In this document: in pieces, positions 50,801 to 61,643 of the stretch | Layout: each line of letters opens with the position of its first letter | Numbering within the stretch: position 1 is the first letter of the stretch | Assembly: GCA_013365365.1 (NCBI GenBank) | Contig: JABVXU010000023.1 | Span: 1-64,000 of the forward strand | Reading direction: 5' to 3' | From: Cruorifilaria tuberocauda | Lineage: Eukaryota; Nematoda; Chromadorea; Rhabditida; Onchocercidae | DNA: 64,000 nt | The notes under the pieces: model-generated | Seen by the model: the letters and a program-made list of their open reading frames with translations, nothing else | What the model was told of the DNA's origin: nothing | The model's database searches: none | Made by a program: the position numbers and the translations under genes

Positions 50801-52635
50801 TTTGAATCAATTCACAAATTTTAGAGAAAAAATTAATGATTTATCAATGTGCAGTCGAACATTAATCTAAGAGCTCTGCAGAAACTACCATAAAACAGAT
50901 TTTCATCCAAAGAACAGGGAAAATAATCATACTGAAAAATTAGCGTTGCGAAAATTTGTATGATGTAATTAAGAGTCTAAAGAAGCAGTATTAGGACTTA
51001 TGGTAGTTCAGAATACATCCAGTACTTTAATCCTGCTGGTAGAGATAAATTTTTTATCAGTTAGAAATATTCATGTCTTTTTTGGGAGTGCACCTGCAGT
51101 TAATGTTATTGAAAATTATTTGCACTTAGCATATCAACGCCGCACAAAAAAAGCAATTTATTTTGTAGAAATTTAAAGGATAATAAAAATAGTAGACCAA
51201 TTAATGGCAGTAATGAATTTTATTCCATTCAGGATATTCTTCTCCCAGTAGCAATAAAAGTGACAATATGAAACGACAAATAACCGATGAAAACACACTG
51301 GTGGTAGATCCATCGACAACTACTTTTTCGTACGATATGCTTTCAAGTAGTTCAAATTTCTTCTCAAAATCTTTTAAGAATTTCTAATAATAATACGTGA
51401 AGCTAATTTCTTCAATCAATAAAAAGGAAAACAAAGGTAAGAGATACTGTATTTAAATCAAACAATAATATAAATTTCGTCAAATCAAGATTAACAACGT
51501 AACTGTAAATTTCTGTGACTCTGATTGGTAAGTTTATTGATATTTTTTATATAATGAGAGGAAAAGAAGCAATAAATTCTTAAGCTTTTAGGTCGAAATT
51601 ATTGACCTTTCTCAAATACTTTCCACTTTTTCTGTATTCAGAGAAATGAAGAAAGGAAGATGTTCTGTGAGTAGCAATAAACAGCATCGGTTTCATTTTA
51701 CCCCTCAAACCATTGCACTTGATAAAATCATTCGTAAATATCTACGAGGGAAACAAATCAGTTTCTTTTTCCTAATTTACTATTTCACTGTGAGTGGAAT
51801 GAATAAATTTAACCAGCTAATTAATAAATGATATGACTTCACTCTTTGAAAATGAATTTAAGACGCCACGGAAATGAGCCGAAGAATGACTAGAAGCGAA
51901 GATGATTGCCAGAAAAGATTTACAAATAATGAAAACGAGAAAAGCAATCTTGTTAACAATATTACATCGAAATTTCCATTTCATTCCAAACAATCTATGC
52001 TTTTAGAATTTTCCAGTAAATATGGATAAGTTTATCTCTCAATAAGTACTGATATTCTTCTTACAATTCTCTACACTTTTGAACCTAGCAATTTGGATTG
52101 CTGAAATCTGATGCAGCAGCCCCATGCAAATGAAATTTTCCCTCTCTAAAATAACTCTATGGTAAAGTGGTAAATTATAAAAACGACATAAAGGTTAATA
52201 AAATTCCATTAAATGAATTCGAATCCCAGTATTTTTTAATCAGAAATAATTATTCATGCAGAAAGAAGGCATGAAATATATCAAGTTTTCATTACATATG
52301 AATTAAAATTCTACATAAGATTTTAATTCATGTTGAAAATTTTTTAACGCCATTTAGTTAATTAGTAGAATTTAGTTGAAGCGAACGTCGCATTCAATAT
52401 GAAACAAATGTCAACTCAAACTTTGCTCTCACGTGAAAATAGAGAGATGATAGAAGATGAATATGATCTATTGGAAGAGGAGCGTCAACCGGAATGGGTC
52501 ACCAGTTCATTCAGGCTTGGTTCAATACGACGAAAAAAGAATGAAAAGAATGTCGCAATGCAACGTATTCAGAAAGAAATTGAACTGGAAAAGCAGCGAT
52601 ATCGTGAAATAATAAAAATGAGAAACGATAAATAA
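44812..52635 (+). CDS. Long multi-exon gene of unknown function
   Basis: Not recognised. Exons that chain in phase: 44812-44885, 45168-45276, 46332-46449, 46829-46915, 47510-47632, 47775-47893; then 48798-49301 joins in phase between an exon ending 48798 (starting about 48610) and 49301-49369; further likely exons about 51235-51345 and 51640-51804; last exon 52382-52635 with stop TAA. Links around 48600, 49400-51230 and 51350-51640 are unresolved, so exons are probably missing. The product is polar and charged with no signal peptide or membrane helix. It has a basic helical segment LKIRANRRRIIKKRVEYYHD, serine/threonine/asparagine-rich linkers, and a C-terminal acidic then basic coiled coil (EMIEDEYDLLEEERQPEW; VAMQRIQKEIELEKQRYRE). 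This suggests a cytoskeletal, centrosomal or nuclear scaffold, a guess only. Confidence 0.55.
47150..47208 (+). repeat. Polypyrimidine tract (TCTC-rich)
   Basis: Long run of CT/TCTC repeats (ctctctttctcctctctctg) inside an intron of the unrecognised gene, about 300 bases before the acceptor at 47509. It is low-complexity and could aid splicing. Confidence 0.7.
50662..50697. repeat. Perfect 36-bp palindrome
   Basis: Eighteen bases ttaaaatcagtaaacttt are followed immediately by their exact reverse complement, with no spacer. It lies in an intron or intergenic part of the unrecognised gene. Confidence 0.92.
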
Positions 52636-53599
52636 CTCTGTGTTGATTAAATAACTGCATAACGGAATTTATTACGAGTTGCATTTTTAAATGTAACTAA
52701 AAAATATGTTAGTATTGTAAATTTATATAAAATTAGTAAAATAATAAAATAAAGATAGTACACCAAGATTTCTAATCACTGACTGTAACGCACTGTTAAA
52801 GTGACCATATCAGCTCCTTCGAGTAAGAAGTAAAATTAATTAATCTGTCACTTAATTGCTTGATCGATTTAACTATCGGTAATTCATGAGCAAATCAAAG
52901 AACTGTTATTATCACTTAGAATTGATTGCAGCATTTTCCAATTTGTTAAACTGAGAAGACTGAAAGATCTATTATCATATTTTAGATTAGAATTTATCAG
53001 ATTACTGTGCAAAATCCCGAGGCGATCCCTTAAGCATAAATAAAAATATCAAGAGGAATTCAAGGTATAGTAAGTAGCTAATAGCAGTGCAACAGGGTGC
53101 TATCTTCCCATGTAACCGATATCTACTCTTGCTAGCAAGAATAATTAACTTATCATATAAAACCACCTTCACTATTTTATGTTCTATCACTATGAATACC
53201 ATTTCTACAATTATTATCATAATTCTGTAACATATGCATGGAAAATGCAGAGCTTTCCCTTGAATCAGCTCTCTATTTAAAAGCTTAATTATTGCTTTTG
53301 AACTACAGATGATACCTCATTGACTTAGAATCTATATCCGATGAATAAGATAAAGTAAAAAAGATATAGTAGTAAGATATAGTAAAAATATATATATATA
53401 TATAGTAAAAAACATCTAAAATTTCTCGAAATTCACATTTTTTTTTCATTCAGAAGGACTAAAAAAATTCCGTAGTATCCAGGGTGCATATTATTGAACA
53501 TCTTTCCACAATAATGAAATATTTCTTCTATGAAAACCAAGTTTACAGTGCTACAGCTGTAACCGTACTTCTAATTTCGAGTCTTTTCTAAGATTTCGA
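52636..53599. other. Intergenic between convergent genes, about 1 kb
   Basis: 3' flanks of the unrecognised gene (+; candidate aataaa at 52746-52751) and mrpl-46 (-). A degenerate repeat of gatatagtaa units and (TA)n lies at about 53363-53410. No gene is recognised. Confidence 0.5.
53363..53410 (+). repeat. Degenerate gatatagtaa / (TA)n simple repeat
   Basis: gatatagtagtaagatatag followed by a TA run and another tatagtaaaa. Simple-sequence DNA. Confidence 0.7.
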
Positions 53600-55278
53600 T
53601 TATTCACCATATTCAAAGCTATTTTTCGCCAAAAAATAGGAAGGGAAAAGAGTTGACACAGCTCGAAGATACGACATTTTATATTTCAAGCTTGCGGCAA
53701 ATTCTTTTGCACTGACCCATTTGTAATCAGCAATTTCATCGTTATTGACAACTAGCGGAACATGATTCATATATAGTACTTTGAAGAAAAAGACCTGCAA
53801 ACAAAATCAGTTAATTTTATCGAGCGAGAAAATATTTTAGTGAGTAATATGTCCAGAAAAGAACTCTGAACTTGAAATCTAAGGACAAAAGCTAACAGAT
53901 CGCAATTATTTTTTCCAACTAATAAAACTGTTTACTAGACAATAGTAAATGGGGCATCATGAGAAAAAAATTCTATAGCGTATTATTTGCTTTAAATAAT
54001 GGTTACAAAATATCTGTGATGATATGGCAACTTACAGCAGCACCTCGTGATTGAGTTTTTAACCGCTGTCGTAGTCGAGCAGGATAGGAATAAAAATAAG
54101 CAGAGAATGGTGCGTTACTTACTCCTTTTCCATGCATTTCAGTGGTAAATAATTCATTGAGACAGCGCTCCGAAGTCTGCAGATTAATCTTTTATTTTTC
54201 GCAGCAAATCAGATACTTTACTTTCATTTTTAAAATCCATCGGTAATCTTCCACGAATTTACCAATTACTTGATATATATATATATATACAAACAGAAAA
54301 TGAAAAATGCATTACAACTGATGATACATGGGATAGTAACTTACTAGAAATGAAGAAGATTCGAAAAAAATTAAACTATTGGTAGTTCTTACCTGTCTTA
54401 GTGATTCGCCTGGCAGGTTTCGTAATTGAGGTAGATGCCACGGAGAATAATAACCATCCTTCCGTCCAAATTTCTGACGTACAATAAGCACAAGAAACTC
54501 ATCAATTTTCCTTTGTAAATTTCTACTATCAGCCTTTGAAAACTGCAAAAATGATATAAATCATGCAATGCAAATATCTTTGTCATACTTACATATTAAT
54601 ATTACATATATACTACCTTCGAGACAATTGTCATGAAATATCGGAAAATCCAGTTAATTGGCACTGTTAAACATAATAAAATCATGACACTATTGGGCAC
54701 TTCAGGTTTGAGATATTTTGACATTAAGTCTATTTTTTCAACTTATCACAATCTTGAATTGAATATTAAAAATATCGTGCTTTAAACAACGCATCACCTT
54801 AGTGAGATCTCCAATTGCAAGCTCTTTGCGAATTCCATCTGCTTGCTTTCGCCAGTTTTCTTCGTCCACAGAAGCAAGGATTCCTATTTCTTCTTGCAAA
54901 TCAACTTCTTCAGAAATCATTTTCAATCTTTCTCTTTCCTTAAGAAGCCTATAATATAATTATAAAAAACGAAGCTATAAAAAGAGAGAAACACAGAACA
55001 TCGAAGACTTCAAAAAAAGAAATCAAATAAACAGTAACAAAGAAATACCGCTCATCTCTCAGCTGTCGCAATTCGAAATCACATCGAAGCGAACCTTCCA
55101 ATTCGCTTTGAGACATAAAATCGCTATAACGTTTTTCAATGTCATTCATTGGCGGTGCAATGATAGGTGGCCTCATAAGAGCAACTGATGCAAATATATC
55201 CCAAATATTCGAACGTTCACTACTGCTTGCTAACGATGAATGAAAGCGTGATATCTGATATGGTATTCTATGGTGCAT
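53600..55278 (-). CDS. mrpl-46: Mitochondrial large ribosomal subunit protein L46 (Nudix-like)
   Basis: Five minus-strand exons, 55278-55049, 54948-54798, 54542-54393, 54176-54036 and 53794-53600, join in frame to 288 residues (human MRPL46 is 279). The N-terminus MHHRIPYQISRFHSSLASSS is basic and Ser-rich, consistent with a mitochondrial presequence. The next part contains LMRPPIIAPPMNDIEKRYSD. The degenerate Nudix fold includes DEFLVLIVRQK, GYYSPWHLPQLRNLPGESLR, NELFTTEMHGKGVSNAPFS, FFFKVLYMNHVPLV and IADYKWVSAKEF, all diagnostic for bL46m. The start was chosen after the tcttttcag acceptor; an upstream in-frame ATG is interrupted by that acceptor. A (TA)n repeat lies in intron 3 (about 54273-54289). 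It is divergent from the SMARCD gene. Confidence 0.94.
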
Positions 55279-55698
55279 TATAGCAATTAATTTAAGGGAC
55301 CTGAAAAGATAAGAGTTTTTGTTAAAGAAGTTCACATAACTCAATAATAGCTGATGGCAATACTTCCAATCGTCATTAACAGATTAATAGTATTTGTCAC
55401 CCGTATATGATGGGTTTTGAGCTAAAAACCTAATGTAAGCATCAAGTATCTATACTGTGAGTTTTGCTACTTATGAATATATCATTTCTTGCAATTATAA
55501 AGTATATCCCTTCTCCACTTTCCCTTTTATGCAGCCCAATCCAGCAGATCTTATCAGTAGTGATCAATGGCACTTAAGGTTTCGTATGTAATGGAACCAC
55601 ATCAGTCAAGGTGATGAAAACGTAATGACGTGGTGACGTTGGTGGATCTTTTAGTGGCTGTTGTCCTGTATTAAAATATACATTGAAGTGTTGCAGGA
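55279..55698. promoter_or_regulatory. 420-bp shared upstream region of mrpl-46 and SMARCD
   Basis: The two start codons face away from each other across 420 bp, each preceded by a pyrimidine-tract-AG acceptor. Any promoters for both genes must lie here or in outrons. No specific motif is claimed. Confidence 0.5.
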
Positions 55699-58600
55699 AT
55701 GCATCGAAGTAGTACAACAGCTTCGTCTAATAACGGTTCTAATATCAGGTAGTTTTTTAGTAAGAATAATTCATAATCATTTTTTAATAATGTTAAATAA
55801 TCATAATATATTCTACTGCATCCTAGTGTGCATAACATATACTGAAATAGCAAATAATGTACCATTTCTTACTCTTCTTTCACTTATTGCCACTTGTACG
55901 GCTTTTTAAAAACTTAGAATAATCTTCGAAAAGCGCTGAAAGAATGTAATAATTAAAGCATTTAAAAAGCGAGAAATTTTCTGCCGTTTTTAAGGGCTCT
56001 ACAACATATTGAAATATAGTATAATTTACTTTATCATTCATTTCCTTACCATTGATTCACTTACTGGTGTTATTTAATAACAGTAAGTGGGGCAAAAATA
56101 GTATCCATTCTATTTCGTGGTAGATCTCCACTTCACGCGTTTTCTTCACTGAACTGAAACTTTTTATAGAAAAGTAGGATATTCTAGAAATAAGTGAAAG
56201 ATTTATAAGTGATTCTTTTTTGTTTATCGAACTATCAGTTTATTAAAAGAATGTAAAATTAGAAAATGTAATACTTATCGTCCTGTTGTTTAGATACGGT
56301 GGAACAGTACCAAATACACAACACGGTCGACGATCATTTGCTCCGCAACCTGCGGGTGCTCCACCGATGCTTCCGCCACAACATAGTACTCGCAGTCAGG
56401 TGCAAAATCGTGCAAAAAAACGAAAATTGGTTGATAAGCTGTTGCCTCTACAAGTGATTTGCAACACTTTGTTTTTGTTTTGATTGTTTATATAAGTAAC
56501 TGCACTTTGTTATTTTTCACAAAATGTTTCTAAAATTTTGTTTTGTTCTCGATCTTGTTAATTCCTTGCATTCCTCACTTCAAATATCCATTTTAAGAGT
56601 AGCAAGAGAAAAAGTGACAAACTTTATTGATCGGAAAGATGTCCATCTCAAAAGTCTATTTCAGATGGAAAAGTGAAGATATTAATGAGATCAGCATAGC
56701 TTAACTTTCTTACCTTAATCATAATTTGAAAGCTACGGAGAAAATCTATCAAAATTTGCAAAGAGCTACCAAAGTTGCTTCAGTTTTCTAATCAATCGAA
56801 TACTTCCCGGATAGAAAAATGATCATTAACATGAGTTCAATTTCTACATCTCAGTTTTTTAAGGTTCGGGAGCTTGTACCAGAATCTCAAGCTTACATGG
56901 ATCTTCTAGCTTTCGAGCAAAAGCTTGATGCTACCATTACAAGAAAGAAGTTGGATATACAAGAAGCTTTAAAAAGACCAATAAAAGTGAAAAGACGGCT
57001 TCGAATATACATTTCACATACATTCATACCTGGCAAAGAACCTGAGGTTTGTAAATATTTTCACTTTAAAAGTTCAAATGAACAATGGTTATGGGTTTAG
57101 ATCCTACTTAATTGTTATAATTTTCCTGCATCAGATGACTCCTTTTTATTAAGTTCCGGTTGTAGTTACGAAAGTAATTGTTTTGAAGTTTTTTATCTAT
57201 GAAACCAAATTGTTACGTTAATAATTTTCAGAGAGAGGGTGATGAAGGCACTGTACCAATGTGGGAATTACGGGTCGAGGGACGTCTGTTGGATGAACCA
57301 TCAGCAAGCGTAGGTACCACAAGTAGCGGAACTATTCAAAATCGAAATCAACCACTAAAACGAAAATTCAGTTCGTTCTTCAAAAGTTTAGTCATCGAAT
57401 TGGACAAAGAAATTTATGGACCTGACAATCATCTTGTTGAATGGCATCGAACTCCTCAAACGAATGAAACTGATGGATTTCAGGTTTCTTTCTGGAATCA
57501 TTATAGATTTTTTTCTGGACTTATATCGGAACGTTGGAGATCATAATTTGTTTCCAATATTTGATTTCCTGCACTAATTTTTGATTTATCTTTAGGTGAA
57601 AAGACCTGGAGATCGAGATGTCAAATGTACTATACTTTTATTGCTTGATTACCAACCGATGAAATTTAAATTACATCCGCGCTTGGGGAAAGTACTTGGA
57701 ATGGCTACGGAAACTCGGCCAAAAATTATTGAAGCGCTTTGGCAATACATAAAAACACACAAACTGCAAGTATAAAATTTACTAAACATTTTTGATCTTG
57801 TAATTATTTGATCCATGCTGAATGTTGAATATTTAAAACTTATTTTCTTATTCTTCATTACATGCATAATGCTTTTTTAGAACTTTGCAAGAATGTCAGG
57901 ATGTTTGCAGGATCAAACTGAACGCGATAATATAAATTGTGACTCTTACCTAGAACAAATTTTTGGAGTAAAACGAATGCGTTTTATGGAAATACCTCAA
58001 CGGCTTCAGAGTTTATTGCATCAGCCAGATCCTCTCATTCTGCATCATACTATTCAATATAGCGAAGGGAATGAAAAAAATACGGCATGCTATGATATTG
58101 GTAATTTTTGTTATGAATGTTTCCGTATTCCGTATTCGATTTTTATTTAGTAACTTTATTAAACAAGCTATTTAATTGTTACCCAATCATTAATGTTATT
58201 AGTAATAAGATGCTAAAGGTTAAGAGTATTTTTTTTTATTTTTTAGATAAGTTTTAAATCTTCAAGTAAATTTTTTGGATTTCAAAACCGCTGATGGAAT
58301 GAAGAATATAAGTTAATCCAGATGAGAAGTATTGGATAATTTTGGTAATCACAGATGTGGAAATGGAAGATCCGTTAAAAACACAAATGACTTCATTTCT
58401 TCATAGTCATGCCAATATGCCAGATATAAGCGCGTTGGATCAGAAAATTTTTGATATTGTGGAACAGATAAATGAATGGAAGCTTCGAAGAGATTTTTAT
58501 GTTCGTTTCGCTGATAGTCCACAGGAATTTATTCAGAAATGGTTGATTTCTCAAAGTAATGATCTGAAGGTGTGTTATTTGTCATGGAAATGTTTCATTT

Positions 58601-58983
58601 ATATTTGTATTTTATTTCAAGTAATTTGAATTACATAATTATTGGAAGCTTAGCATAATTAGTCACTATCTGAGCTTATTAATATTATGCCGTCTTAAAT
58701 CATTCCTTTATTTTTTTCTGGTTCTTATTCTATGTCAAATCATCACGCAAGCTGTTGAAGAACACAATGGAAGATAATGTTAAATCACGTAATAAGAAGA
58801 AACTTTTATACTATATACTTATTTCAGACGATGACAGAAGTATTTGGCGACAGCGAAGCTGAACGTCATGCTGAATATTATTATCAGCCTCAAATTATGG
58901 AAGGTACTTTCCGCTATATCTATCATAAAGTACAACAAAAACGAGCTGAATTGGAGAGCACTTTAGGCATTAAAAACAATTAA
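55699..58983 (+). CDS. SMARCD: SWI/SNF chromatin-remodelling subunit BAF60 (SMARCD family)
   Basis: Eight exons, 55699-55748, 56294-56453, 56864-57046, 57232-57483, 57596-57769, 57911-58100, 58355-58569 and 58828-58983, join perfectly in frame to 459 residues. After a Gly/Pro/Gln-rich N-terminus ([17 protein letters not shown]) comes [11 protein letters not shown] and [19 protein letters not shown], then [13 protein letters not shown] and [14 protein letters not shown]. The SWIB/MDM2 domain spans about residues 235-312 ([50 protein letters not shown]). The C-terminal helices end [18 protein letters not shown] and [14 protein letters not shown], just as in human SMARCD1. It bridges transcription factors to the BAF complex in the nucleus. 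The ATG lies 2 bases after ttgcag. C. elegans has two such genes (swsn-2.2 and ham-3); which one this corresponds to cannot be told. Confidence 0.95.
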
Positions 58984-60094
58984 TTTTTCAGTAACTCGTT
59001 TTTTTAATTTGATAATAAATTAGTATATCTGAAAAATCATTGCGTTTATAAAAGTTGATCCATAAAGTTTAGAAGTGCTTCGTGTTTTGTAGCATTATTT
59101 TCCTCTTAATTTTGTCACTTAATTGATTTTATGAGAACTATCCTTGTAACTGTTTTAATCTGTTTGTTATTTATTTCATTAACAGTTTATGGTTGAAAAC
59201 TTCTGAAAATGATGGCAGTTTCTAACCAGTATAACTTTATAATTCATGTTTTGTGACTTTTGTAGATGGCAAAGTTTATTTTTCGCTAAAAACAATGATT
59301 TATAAATTATTTTCAGCTTAAATTTAAAATATTTTTTGTTTCTGAATACTCGCAGACCAAGAGACGAATAATGCCCATATGTATTTCCTGTTTCTTTTAC
59401 CCCTAAGAAACAGTAGACTAATTTACAATTAGAAAGTAAATAGATTTATTTACAATTGAAATTCTTGGTCATTAATGAATGTGCGATCATTTTTTCTGAA
59501 TCGTTGATATAAATTCTACAGTGTTTTTGTTTTTTGTTTGCTTTATAAGGATATTATTGGTCACAAATTATTGTCTTTTACTGCAACAGAATGTTTCTTT
59601 GGAATCAGTTTACATATCAAATGATTGTTTAGTTAATGTTTTGCAGTAGGAAAAATAACTTTAAGTACAGCTGACTTTCGCTGGCTGACTGAAGAGTGTT
59701 ATTTCTGTTGCAGAGTAATTTCTAAACAATAGTTGAGATATATGATTCGATACCATTACTTCGGTAGACATGGAATTGTGAATGAAGCTCGAAATTTATA
59801 ATGATATCAATTGCTAGTGTTAACGATTATCAAAATTTAAAAATTTATGAACTACGAGTTTTCTTTTGGTAATTCTCCATTTTCCTAATTCGAAAGAAAT
59901 TGGTATATCAAAGTAATTGTACCTCGGTAAATATAATACTGTTGTAATTACTTAAGGGATGCTGTTGCAATTTAATTTACATATTGGTTATTTGAGGAAG
60001 TATGCATAATTTCCTACTCTTTTCCTATTGTAAGATTTCGAAGGATTAGATCTAACTTATTTGGTGAGAATATAAGCTTTTTACTTATAGTAAG
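58984..60094. other. Intergenic, about 1.1 kb
   Basis: SMARCD 3' UTR and upstream region of METTL6; same strand, so a loose operon cannot be excluded. No open frame or repeat worth listing. Confidence 0.5.
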
Positions 60095-61315
60095 ATGAAT
60101 GTATCAGTTACAAGTTGTTCCAATGAACAACGGTGTTCGTTTGATGTTTCACAAGCGGAAACATGTCCATCACCTCCAAAATTAAATGAGGAACAGAAAG
60201 AAATAATCCGAAAGCAAGTGCCAGCAAGTGATTTCAAGCGGATAAAGCTGCAAGAAGAGTTACAAAAGAATTGGGATAAATTTTATTTGCGAAATAAAAG
60301 TAATTTTTTCAAAGATAGGCGGTGGACACAGTACGAATTCGATGAACTACTGAAGCAGCACTTGGATTTGCAGGTTAGTCAATATAATTCGTATTTCTGT
60401 CCATATCTCCCAAAAATTATCACCATAGATGTGTACACACACAGGGTTCGCTTAATGGTAAATTAAAAGTGACCTAGTGATGAATGGATTGGTGACAAGT
60501 GAATTCATAGTTTCATTCTGCCGTTGTAAAGTGAGAATGATAGTTGATGATAGGAGAAATATAGTTTTTCTACTGATGGCTTTTAAACAAAAAAATTTCG
60601 AATAGGCTTATTTGATATTTTTTCTTTCCTGGTTGCTTTTTCAGGATAAACTGAATTTTCTTGAAGCTGGATGTGGTGTTGGCAACTTACTTTTCCCTCT
60701 TATGTGTTTTTACCCACACTGGAACTTTTATGCCTTCGACTTTTCCGACAACGCTATTCGGTTATTACGCGAACGCAGTGAAGCGAGTAATCTGTTAATC
60801 AGGACTGCAGTTGCAGATTTGACCTGCAACAGCTTTTCTCTAGATTTCCCAGCCGCTGACATAGTATCGTTAATTTTTGTCCTCAGTTCAATCCCACCTT
60901 ATAAGCAGCAACAAGCAATAAAAAACTTGTTTAATTTAGTAAAAAATGGGGGTGTAGTCTTTATCCGTGACTATGGTATCAATGACCATGCCATGCTTCG
61001 ATTTGGGCGAGAGTGCAAATTAGATGAGCGGTTTTATGCAAAACAGGATGGAACGATGACTTACTACTTCAAATTAGGTACAATTTTCCTAAGTTAACTA
61101 TACATTTACTTGCAATGATTCTTTTTTTAATCTCAACTACTATGAACAAACAATTCAAAATGTCTCTTCTTTTAGAAGAACTGGACGAGCTATTCATCCA
61201 ACAAGGTTTTCACAATGTAACAAGCATGTATCTCTTACGAAAAACGATTAATCATGAGAAAGATCTTTCAGTTGATCGAGTATTCGTGCAAGCTATTTAC
61301 ACGAAGTCCTTTTGA
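60095..61315 (+). CDS. METTL6: tRNA N3-methylcytidine methyltransferase, METTL6-like
   Basis: Three exons, 60095-60373, 60645-61077 and 61176-61315, join in frame to 283 residues, almost the same as human METTL6 (284). The N-terminal part has SDFKRIKLQEELQKNWDKFY and NKSNFFKDRRWTQYEF, typical of METTL2/6/8. The Rossmann fold has SAM motif I FLEAGCGVGNLLFPL, an acidic motif II FYAFDFSDNAI, ADIVSLIFVLSSIPP and FIRDYGINDHAMLRFG. Human METTL6 makes m3C at position 32 of serine tRNAs together with seryl-tRNA synthetase; METTL2 acts on Thr/Arg tRNAs. The compact length and absence of a long N-terminal extension favour METTL6. The start ATG follows ttatagtaag, so two acceptors are possible. Convergent with CCDC47, with 328 bp between stops. 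Confidence 0.94.
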
Positions 61316-61643
61316 TGACAATATTTTTTGACCATATCAAAAACTGAATATTAATAATATTCAAATATTAAAGGCTTGCACTCCTCAGATGTCTAGCAAG
61401 ATTTGCAGATTTTTGCATCATCTATCAGTGCGCGCCGGTAACTTACAAAGTCAGTGTTTTAAAACTCTTTTTGTTTATTCACGTTTTGAAATAATTATCA
61501 TCACAATGCTTAGCAAAGCAATCACTTAATTAGCAAAATAAATACGTAAAATAATGGCACCCGCAAACAGAGATGTTATTTCATAGATTTTTTATAGTTC
61601 CTTAGATGTTTTTTTATAAGTGAATTTGAATAATACCGCTTCC
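61316..61643. other. 328-bp gap between convergent METTL6 and CCDC47
   Basis: Contains both 3' ends. An aataaa at 61538 on the + strand may belong to METTL6. No other feature is seen. Confidence 0.5.

Noticed and set aside
52155..52230. tRNA-like A box (tggtaaagtgg) and B box (ttcgaatccc) about 55 bases apart
   Set aside because: The bases flanking the B-box loop do not form a T stem (atgaa against cccag do not pair), and no acceptor stem is present; chance match or a very degraded tRNA relic at best.
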